Source: Bacteroides gallinarum DSM 18171 = JCM 13658 (GTDB taxonomy: Bacteria > Bacteroidota > Bacteroidia > Bacteroidales > Bacteroidaceae). From it: 64,000 bases of DNA. Below, piece by piece: positions 27,292 through 34,506 of the stretch. The translations under genes were made by a program, and so were the position numbers. The notes below the pieces were generated by a model that ran no database searches, had not been told where the DNA came from, and saw only the letters and a list, made by a program, of their open reading frames with translations. The stretch is taken from NCBI RefSeq assembly GCF_000374365.1, contig NZ_KB894128.1, positions 1 to 64,000 on the forward strand, read 5' to 3'. Numbering within the stretch: position 1 is the first letter of the stretch; the number at the start of each line of letters is the position of its first letter.

Positions 27292-29100
27292 ATGAAACTA
27301 AGAAATATCATATTATCTACAGTTCTATTGGCTACCCTTTCTGCTTGCGAGGACCTTTTCGAACCTGCCAAGGAGAACAACCGCGGTGTCGAGGAGATGC
27401 TTACGGACCCTAATTATGCAGCCGGTCTGTTAGGTTACGGCTATGCCATGCTGCCGTATGACAACTTCAGCGTGAGCGATGTAGCTACGGACGATGCGGT
27501 GACCAATGACAAGGAAAGCAGTTATTCCAAAATGGCTCTCGGTGCATGGGCTTCAAACAATAACCCTATGGAACAATGGCAGGCACGCAAAGCTGCCATA
27601 CAATACCTCAATACATTTTTAGGAATTGTAGACCAGGTAAGTTGGGCAAAAAACGAGGTGACGAATAAGATGTTCATCGACAAACTCAGCGGAGAAGCTT
27701 ATGCGCTCCGTGCCCTGAACTATTACTATCTGCTAATGGCACATGGCGGTTGGACGGAAGACGGCGAATTGCTGGGTGTACCGATACTTCTCGAACCCGA
27801 AAACACCAATTCCGACTTTAACCAGGCGCGTGCACCTTTCAGCGAATGCGTAGAACAAATATTCGAAGATTTGGAACTGGCCTCCGAACTTCTGCCGTTG
27901 GATTATGAAAATATCAACAGCGATGCGGAAGTGCCTGCCAAATACAAGGAAATCGGCGCCCAGTTGGGAAATTACAATCTTGTCTTCGGCACTTATCAGC
28001 GGGGACGTCTTACGGCAAGAATTGCCGAGGCTATCAAGGCACAGGTAGCATTGCTTGCAGCCAGCCCTGCTTACAGAGAAGGCTCTGGGGTTACCTCGGA
28101 AACCGCAGCGAACTATGCAGCTACGGTACTGAACCGTATTGGCGGAGTATCGGGACTCGACCCTGTTGGCAATACTTGGTACATGAATACGGCCGAACTC
28201 GACGGTTTGGGTTCGGGCGAAGTTACTGCCGAGATACTTTGGAGGGGAAACAAGAGTATCGGAACAGAGGACTGGGATATAGGTATCAAGCAGGAAAAAG
28301 ACAATTTCCCCCCTACATTTTATGGCAGCGGGCGTATCAACCCCACCCAGAATCTGGTAGATGCTTTCCCTATGGTAAACGGTTACCCCATTGACGATAA
28401 AGCCAATAGCGGTTATTCGGCCAACGACCCTTACGTAGACCGTGACCCTCGCCTGGAGAAATACATCCTGTTCAACGGTTCCGAGTTTAAAGACAAGACC
28501 ATTATTACCGGCCTTTATCCTGATGCGGACAATAAGCAGGATAACGGTCTGAACCAGTTGAGCACTTCCACACGTACAGGCTATTACATGCGTAAGTTGT
28601 TGCGCGAAGATTGCAATGCCAATCCCAGTTCGCTCAATGCCAAATATCATATTCCCGTCCGTATCCGCTACACGGAAATATTCCTGGCCTATGCCGAAGC
28701 AGCGAACGATGCTTGGGGGCCGACAGGTATAGGTGGCAATACGTATAGCGCTTACGATGTGATAAAAGCTATCCGTGCCCGTGGCGGAGTAGGAACAGGT
28801 AATGGAGATGCCTACTTGGAGAGCATCAAAGGAGACAAGGACAAAATGACCCAGCTTATCCGTAACGAACGCCGCATAGAACTTTGTTTCGAGAACAAGC
28901 GCTTTTGGGACATCCGTCGCTGGAAGATGCCTTTGGACGAGAAAGCCAAGGGCATGCAGATAGAGAAAACGGGTGAAAGTTTGAGCTACAAAGTGATTGA
29001 TGTAGAAGAGAGAAACTACAAAGATTATATGTACTATGGTCCTATTCCTTACAATGAAGTATTGAAATGGAGCAATCTGCAACAAAATAAAGGCTGGTAA
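27292..29100 (+). CDS. SusD-like surface glycan-binding lipoprotein (second)
   Basis: 602 residues with lipobox LSAC (Cys19) and the SusD/RagB fold: YAAGLLGYGYAMLP near the N-terminus, LSGEAYALRALNYYYLLMAHGG in the middle, and the closing signature IRNERRIELCFENKRFWDIRRW (given as a description of the block) before a C-terminal LKWSNLQQNKGW. It partners the second SusC. Confidence 0.95.
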   Translation: MKLRNIILSTVLLATLSACEDLFEPAKENNRGVEEMLTDPNYAAGLLGYGYAMLPYDNFSVSDVATDDAVTNDKESSYSKMALGAWASNNNPMEQWQARKAAIQYLNTFLGIVDQVSWAKNEVTNKMFIDKLSGEAYALRALNYYYLLMAHGGWTEDGELLGVPILLEPENTNSDFNQARAPFSECVEQIFEDLELASELLPLDYENINSDAEVPAKYKEIGAQLGNYNLVFGTYQRGRLTARIAEAIKAQVALLAASPAYREGSGVTSETAANYAATVLNRIGGVSGLDPVGNTWYMNTAELDGLGSGEVTAEILWRGNKSIGTEDWDIGIKQEKDNFPPTFYGSGRINPTQNLVDAFPMVNGYPIDDKANSGYSANDPYVDRDPRLEKYILFNGSEFKDKTIITGLYPDADNKQDNGLNQLSTSTRTGYYMRKLLREDCNANPSSLNAKYHIPVRIRYTEIFLAYAEAANDAWGPTGIGGNTYSAYDVIKAIRARGGVGTGNGDAYLESIKGDKDKMTQLIRNERRIELCFENKRFWDIRRWKMPLDEKAKGMQIEKTGESLSYKVIDVEERNYKDYMYYGPIPYNEVLKWSNLQQNKGW

Positions 29101-29115
29101 TCTCATAATTATAAA

Positions 29116-30174
29116 ATGCAAAAAACAATGGAAATGAAACTATATAAATTTTTATCTATAATGGCTTTGGGGAGCGTAGCATTTGCTTTTTCTTCATGCG
29201 AGAATGGCGACAGGTCTTTCCCCGACTACGAAGGCGGCACTTCAGTGTATTTCGCCTACCAGTATCCGGTACGTACGATAGTGCTTGGCAATGACGAAAT
29301 TGTGGATAACTCCCTCGACCGCCAGCACAAATGCGCAATCTATGCTACCATGGGAGGAGCCTATGGCGGCAGGGATATTACGATAGACATTGCTGTGGAC
29401 AATACGCTTTGCGACAACCTCTTTTTCGAAGACGGTTCGCCGGTATTGGCTATGCCTTCTACGCATTACACACTTGCCGGCGATAAAATCAATTACAATG
29501 GCGAACATTGGGGCAATGTAGAGGTACAACTCACAGATGCTTTCTTTGCCGATGAAAAATCGTTGGAGTGCAACTATGTTATTCCCGTAGTAATGAAGGG
29601 ACAAACCGGGGCAGACCGTATCCTTACCGGTACTCCTCTGATTGAGAATGATGAGCCGGCACGTACCAATTCGGATTATTGGAGTGTGCTGCCTATGGAT
29701 TACGTCCTTTATTGCGTGAAATATATGAATCCGTGGCATGCCTCCTATCTGCGCCGCGGAGTAGACAAGATTACAGAAAACGGAGAGGTGACAACCTCGG
29801 TACGTCATGCCGAATCGGTAGAAAAAGACGAAGTATGCAGTATTACTACCCGTTCATTGGATACGGCTGTATTCCCCGTCAGTACGACCGATGTTAACGG
29901 TACGACCGTGAGCTGCGATTTGTTGTTGACATTCAATGATAAGAATGAATGTACCATAACTTCGGGTACGACAGGAATTTCGGCCACAGGTTCCGGTAAG
30001 TTCGTGGAGGACGGCGAGAAGAAAGCATGGGGCAACAAAGACCGCGACGCTATCTACCTCGAGTACAACGTAGATTTCGGCATCAAGCAGGTTGTTACGA
30101 AAGACACATTGGTGCTGCAAACGCGCGGAACTAATAAGTTGGAGGTGTTTACCCCTAAGTATATAGCTAATTAA
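29116..30174 (+). CDS. DUF1735-type surface glycan-binding lipoprotein
   Basis: 352 residues, lipobox FSSC (Cys28). The N-terminal half (SVYFAYQYPVRTIVLGND ... DITIDIAVDNTLCDNLFF ... YVIPVVMKG) matches the DUF1735 (BT_3987-like) Ig-type domain; the C-terminal half resembles DUF5627. Proteins of this type after susD act as accessory surface glycan-binding proteins. Alternative starts exist at 29128 and 29134; the last gives the most compact signal peptide. It lies 11 bp before the GH10 gene in the same operon. Confidence 0.85.
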   Translation: MQKTMEMKLYKFLSIMALGSVAFAFSSCENGDRSFPDYEGGTSVYFAYQYPVRTIVLGNDEIVDNSLDRQHKCAIYATMGGAYGGRDITIDIAVDNTLCDNLFFEDGSPVLAMPSTHYTLAGDKINYNGEHWGNVEVQLTDAFFADEKSLECNYVIPVVMKGQTGADRILTGTPLIENDEPARTNSDYWSVLPMDYVLYCVKYMNPWHASYLRRGVDKITENGEVTTSVRHAESVEKDEVCSITTRSLDTAVFPVSTTDVNGTTVSCDLLLTFNDKNECTITSGTTGISATGSGKFVEDGEKKAWGNKDRDAIYLEYNVDFGIKQVVTKDTLVLQTRGTNKLEVFTPKYIAN

Positions 30175-30185
30175 ATTTTGGAGAT

Positions 30186-32342
30186 ATGATTATGAAAAAT
30201 AGCATAAGTAAATATATAGGTTTGGTTTTGCTGTTTGTTTTAGCCTCTTGTGCCGACGATAAGTTTGTCGAATTTAAGACGGATAAACCGGAAAGCATTG
30301 CCCAATACGAATATCTCAATGCATACGATGCATTGAAAACATATATAGACCGCAGCACCCATCCCAACTTCAAGTTGGGAGCGGGTATCACGGCGAGCGA
30401 GTTCCTGAAAGGAGAAATGGTCCGTAGCATGGCCATTGCCAACTTCGATGAAATGGTGGCGGGCAATGCCATGAAATATGCGTCGTGCGTGGCAGATGAC
30501 GGTACGCTGGACTTTTCAACGGTAACGAAATTTGTGGATGCAGCCAAAACGGCAGGTTTGACGGTTTACGGGCATACGCTTTGCTGGCACTCGCAACAGA
30601 ACAATAAGTATCTGAATAGCCTGATTGCAGATGAGGAAATAGAAGTCGACCCGGATGCGAAAGAAGAAGTCGAAGATGCTTTTGTAGACTACTCAACTCT
30701 TACTAACTATACGTACTGGAGCCAAGGTACTGACAGGATTGGAATCGAAAACGGGGCATTGAGTGTGGTTAACAATTCGGTAAGGCCGAATTTCTATGAA
30801 GTACAATACCATATCGCTGACGGCGTTCCCACCGTAGAAGGAACAACCTATAAGATAACATTGAACATTAAGGGTACATCCGCAGCTCAGATTACTTTGG
30901 TCTTTGGAGATTGGAGCAACCAATCCAGCACGAAAATAAACATTACCGATGAATACCAGGAAGTCCCCGTCGAGTTAGTCGGCAAAAGCTCTTCGAGCTT
31001 CGTAATGTTACAGTCCGGCGATTTTGTAGGGACTATAGATATAAAAAGCGTGAAAGTATCCCATATGGAAGCAGTGGGAGGCGTGATGACAAATGTATAT
31101 GTAGTAGAAGACGATTTCTCCAGCGATAATATGATTGGTTGGGGTAATAATTCCACCCGGGTGGTAAATAATGGAGTAATGGGACTGACGAATCCCTCTG
31201 CCGTAAATGCATGGGAGACACAGGCTGGTTATGATTTCTCGTCCGCGTTAACCGAAGGGACTACCTATTTCCTGAAAATGAAGATTAAAGGCAGTGTGGC
31301 AGGTAGCATCGGAGCGGCTTTCCAGAAAGTCGAAGGATATGAAGGGCGGGGAGACTTCCCTTCCATATCGATTACGACAGACTGGCAGGAAATTACGGTA
31401 AGTACAAACTGTACGGGTGATGCCGCTACCCGTTTCCTCTTCAACTATGGTACATATGTCGGTACTATCTATCTTGACGAATTGTCCATTTACTGGCAGA
31501 AATCAAGTAATAGTATTCCTTTGACTCCGGAAGAAAAGAAAGAAAACCTCACCAATGAACTCGAACGCTGGATTAAAGGCATGATGGAAGCCTGCGGCGG
31601 TTATGTAACCGCATGGGATGTCGTAAACGAGCCTGTCTCCGGCGGCGGAAACGACGGCAACGGCAATTATGCCCTCCAGTCGGCTACCAATCCGGACGAC
31701 AACGGAGTAGGAGGAGAGAACTTCTACTGGCAAGATTTCTTGGGAGACGATTATGCCCGGATTCCGATTAAGTTCGCCCGTAAATATTTTGCGGAATACG
31801 GCGGCAATCCCGGAGACTTGAAACTCTTCGTCAATGATTATAATCTGGAGTCCTGGTGGGATGATAATAAGAAAGTAAAGAGCTTGATTAATTGGATTGA
31901 ACGTTGGGAGTCCGACGGTGAAACCAAGATTGACGGTATCGGCACACAGATGCATGTCAGCTATATCCTGAACGAGGATGACCAGAAGAAGCAGGAAGAA
32001 TCCATAGTCAAGATGTTCGAATTGCTGGCAGCAAGCGGCAAGCTGATTAAGATAACGGAACTGGATATGGGTATTGTAGAGAAAGCATTCGGCGAAGGTA
32101 TCAAGACGGAACTTGTTACTTTTGAACAACAGTTGAAGATGTCCGAATTCTACAAATTCATTATTCAGAAATACTTTGAAATCATTCCGGTTGCACAGCA
32201 GTATGGCATTACACAGTGGTCTACCACGGATAGTCCTGCCGATTCAGGGTGGAGAAAGGGAGAACCTATCGGTCTTTGGGATGCAAACTATAACCGTAAG
32301 CCTACTTATGAAGGATTCTTGGAGGGACTCTCTGGAAAATAA
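30186..32342 (+). CDS. GH10 endo-xylanase with inserted CBM tandem
   Basis: 718 residues, lipobox LASC (Cys22). The GH10 barrel begins at about residue 60 (FKLGAGITASEFLKGEMV ... VYGHTLCWHSQQNNK), is interrupted at about 150-480 by two beta-sandwich modules of the CBM4/9 kind (YTYWSQGTDRIGIENGALSV and a second repeat with NSTRVVNNGVMGLTNPSA), and resumes with GYVTAWDVVNEPVSGGG (acid/base Glu) and LIKITELDMGIVE (nucleophile Glu). This split architecture is known for surface xylanases of gut Bacteroides xylan loci. The two CBM repeats share the motif TYxLKM/KITLNIKG and T-W/YQEI/V. It is a surface enzyme making oligosaccharides for the SusCD pairs. Confidence 0.94.
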   Translation: MIMKNSISKYIGLVLLFVLASCADDKFVEFKTDKPESIAQYEYLNAYDALKTYIDRSTHPNFKLGAGITASEFLKGEMVRSMAIANFDEMVAGNAMKYASCVADDGTLDFSTVTKFVDAAKTAGLTVYGHTLCWHSQQNNKYLNSLIADEEIEVDPDAKEEVEDAFVDYSTLTNYTYWSQGTDRIGIENGALSVVNNSVRPNFYEVQYHIADGVPTVEGTTYKITLNIKGTSAAQITLVFGDWSNQSSTKINITDEYQEVPVELVGKSSSSFVMLQSGDFVGTIDIKSVKVSHMEAVGGVMTNVYVVEDDFSSDNMIGWGNNSTRVVNNGVMGLTNPSAVNAWETQAGYDFSSALTEGTTYFLKMKIKGSVAGSIGAAFQKVEGYEGRGDFPSISITTDWQEITVSTNCTGDAATRFLFNYGTYVGTIYLDELSIYWQKSSNSIPLTPEEKKENLTNELERWIKGMMEACGGYVTAWDVVNEPVSGGGNDGNGNYALQSATNPDDNGVGGENFYWQDFLGDDYARIPIKFARKYFAEYGGNPGDLKLFVNDYNLESWWDDNKKVKSLINWIERWESDGETKIDGIGTQMHVSYILNEDDQKKQEESIVKMFELLAASGKLIKITELDMGIVEKAFGEGIKTELVTFEQQLKMSEFYKFIIQKYFEIIPVAQQYGITQWSTTDSPADSGWRKGEPIGLWDANYNRKPTYEGFLEGLSGK

Positions 32343-32424
32343 TCCGGTGTTCTTGCCATAGGTTACACGGATTTTCACAGATTATCTACTTTGACAATCG
32401 TAAATTGTATAAACAAAGAATGAC

Positions 32425-33567
32425 ATGAAAAACAGAAAGATACTATTGGTATTGCTGGTAAGCCTTGCCTTAAACTCCTGCACCTCCCGTGTTGCAACGG
32501 AGACGGAAGCCTCCTTGAAAGGCGTACTGGGCGACAAGTTCCTTATCGGCGCAGCCTTGAACACCCGCCAGTCGTCCGGCCTCGACACGGCCGCCGTACG
32601 GATTGTAAAGAGGCATTTCAACTCTATCGTTGCCGAGAACTGCATGAAGTGCCAGACTATTCATCCCGAGGAAGACCGTTATGACTTCCGCCAGGCCGAC
32701 GAGTTCGTTAAGTTCGGCGAAGATAACGGGATGTACATCATCGGGCATTGCCTTATCTGGCATTCGCAGCTCGCCCCGTGGTTCTGTGTAGACAAGGAAG
32801 GCAAGAATGTTTCGCCCGAAGTCCTCAAACAACGGATGAAGGAGCACATCACGACTATCGTCAGCCGCTATAAAGGGCGCATCAAGGGTTGGGATGTCGT
32901 GAACGAGGCTATTCTGGACGACGGTTCTTACCGTAAGAGCAAGTTCTACGAAATATTGGGCGAGGATTTTATTCCCCTTGCTTTCCAGTACGCCCACGAA
33001 GCCGACCCCGATGCCGAGCTGTACTACAACGATTATAACATGCATTCCCCCGGCAAACGCGATGCTGTGGTGAAGCTGGTTAAGGATATGAAGTCTAAGG
33101 GGTTGCGTGTGGATGCAGTCGGTATGCAAGGTCATGTGGGTCTCGACTATCCTTCCATGAAAGATTTCGAGTCCAGCATGCTCGCTTTCGGTTCTACAGG
33201 TGTCAAGGTAATGATAACTGAGTGGGATATGAGTGCCCTTCCTACCTTGAACCGTACTGCCAATATCTCCGATACGGTGGCTTATAAGCAGATGCTCAAC
33301 CCTTATCCCGATTCGTTGCCCGACAGTATTTCCCGGCAATGGAACGAGCGTATGTCGGGTTTTCTCAATCTCTTTATCAAGCATTCTGATATCGTGAGCC
33401 GTGTTACTGCCTGGGGTGTTAGCGACGGTGATTCCTGGAAGAACGATTTCCCTGTACGTGGTCGGAAAGATTACGCTTTGCTGTTCGACCGCGACTATCA
33501 GCCCAAGGACTTTATCAAAGATTTACTTAAGAAAGAAAAAACATTCAGTTCCGAGAAACTGGATTAA
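32425..33567 (+). CDS. GH10 endo-xylanase lipoprotein
   Basis: 380 residues with lipobox LNSC (Cys19) and an uninterrupted GH10 barrel. Landmarks: [29 protein letters not shown], acid/base Glu in [15 protein letters not shown] and nucleophile Glu in [13 protein letters not shown]. It probably cuts xylo-oligosaccharides in the periplasm or at the surface. It is last in the Sus operon, 82 bp after the modular GH10. Confidence 0.95.
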   Translation: MKNRKILLVLLVSLALNSCTSRVATETEASLKGVLGDKFLIGAALNTRQSSGLDTAAVRIVKRHFNSIVAENCMKCQTIHPEEDRYDFRQADEFVKFGEDNGMYIIGHCLIWHSQLAPWFCVDKEGKNVSPEVLKQRMKEHITTIVSRYKGRIKGWDVVNEAILDDGSYRKSKFYEILGEDFIPLAFQYAHEADPDAELYYNDYNMHSPGKRDAVVKLVKDMKSKGLRVDAVGMQGHVGLDYPSMKDFESSMLAFGSTGVKVMITEWDMSALPTLNRTANISDTVAYKQMLNPYPDSLPDSISRQWNERMSGFLNLFIKHSDIVSRVTAWGVSDGDSWKNDFPVRGRKDYALLFDRDYQPKDFIKDLLKKEKTFSSEKLD

Positions 33568-33588
33568 TTTGTGCATTTTATAATGAGA

Positions 33589-33618
33589 ATCCTGCATTTT
33601 CTGTGAAGAAAGTGCAGG
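33589..33618 (+). terminator. Stem-loop after the Sus operon
   Basis: CCTGCATTTTCT and AGAAAGTGCAGG pair with one mismatch just after the second GH10; flanking GTGC/GCAC extends the stem. No T-run follows, so it may be an mRNA 3'-end structure rather than an intrinsic terminator. Confidence 0.35.
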
Positions 33619-33840
33619 AGCACAAAACAAAACTTCATATTTCCTCCCCGTAGATGCGGCTGCTATTATAATGACATGTGTAAGGCATCCGATACGTTTT
33701 CCTCGTTAACCCTACTTTCCGCCGGCATACGGCATTGCCTTGCATAGACTGTTTATACTTCCTTGTTTGCCGCCTTTGCACACAACCCTGTACAATCCTA
33801 CTCTCTGCTGCAATAAAACCGGTATGTCCTTGTGATAAAA

Positions 33841-34035
33841 CCGGTACACCCCATATCCCTCCCTGAAAAGCCGAAAGGCAAATACCGGCATGTACCGTTA
33901 TTTTCTTTCTTTTAGCCCATATAAAATGTCGTTATGCTTATGGTAAAACCTCGTTTTGCAGTTGTGAACCCGAGGGGGCGCAACTGCAAAACGAAGTTTT
34001 GATACCGGTAAAAGCACGAAATATATGGGGTACGG
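33841..34035. repeat. Nested inverted repeat in the 0.9-kb gap before block C
   Basis: An inner pair of 20-bp arms, 33945-33964 (AAAACCTCGTTTTGCAGTTG) and 33981-34000, has one mismatch and a 16-bp G/C-rich loop. An outer, weaker pair (GTACACCCCATAT at ~33844 and ATATGGGGTACGG at 34023) and repeated ACCGGTA words surround it. There is no convincing gene on either strand in 33568-34350. Confidence 0.7.
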
Positions 34036-34238
34036 TAAGGTTTACAACGGTCTGTTTCCCGTTTTTCCTCGTTTGCCGGCCGGAATAAGCTTGGGGAATG
34101 GTTGCCGGAACAGAGGGGACGTATCCGCTTATGAAGTGAACTTTAAAAGTTTTTTGTTTGACTTTTATGGTTCGCTTTACTTTCTCCCGCTCTGTTCTGC
34201 ACATACCATGCAGGACAGGGGAGAGAATGCCTTAAAGA

Positions 34239-34266
34239 TGTAACATAGGGAAAAGCATCTGTAACA
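34239..34266 (+). promoter_or_regulatory. Putative regulator site of block C
   Basis: TGTAACAT (34239) and TGTAACA (34260) stand 21 bp apart as direct repeats with the core AGGGAAAAGC between them; this core is nearly the same as at 48700 (AGGCGAAAG). A TTTG at 34301 and TACGATTT at 34324, 19 bp apart, form a weak promoter downstream. Confidence 0.5.
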
Positions 34267-34351
34267 AGTTTTGGGTAAGGATTGAGACAAGATGTTTTTC
34301 TTTGTAATACGATTTAACCAGTTTACGATTTAATCAGCTTATAGTATAGAA

Positions 34352-34420
34352 ATGAAAAAGATTATTATCTTGTTCGGTATCCTTGTATGTATCGGTATGC
34401 ATAGTTACAGTTTTAGATGA
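34352..34420 (+). CDS. Small ORF, 22 residues, hydrophobic (hypothetical)
   Basis: ATG at 34352 opens a 22-codon frame, MKKIIILFGILVCIGMHSYS..., ending TGA at 34420. It has the charged start and hydrophobic core of a signal peptide but nothing after it. It lies in the leader between the putative block C promoter and the GH43-Sde182 gene. It could be a leader peptide, a small membrane protein, or the remnant of a lost secreted protein; coding is unproven. Confidence 0.25.
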   Translation: MKKIIILFGILVCIGMHSYSFR

Positions 34421-34506
34421 AAATGTTTTAGAGACACGGGCTTATCCGTTCTTATACGACGGTTACGGGCTTGTTTTAATCCGGAATAATAATTTAATGA
34501 GAATAT

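Noticed and set aside
27733-29121. 462-codon minus-strand open frame
   Set aside because: Antisense shadow of the second susD gene, which has clear SusD motifs and lipobox.
33938-34243. Short overlapping frames on both strands in the gap before block C
   Set aside because: No ribosome sites, no recognisable domains, and they run through the 20-bp hairpin.
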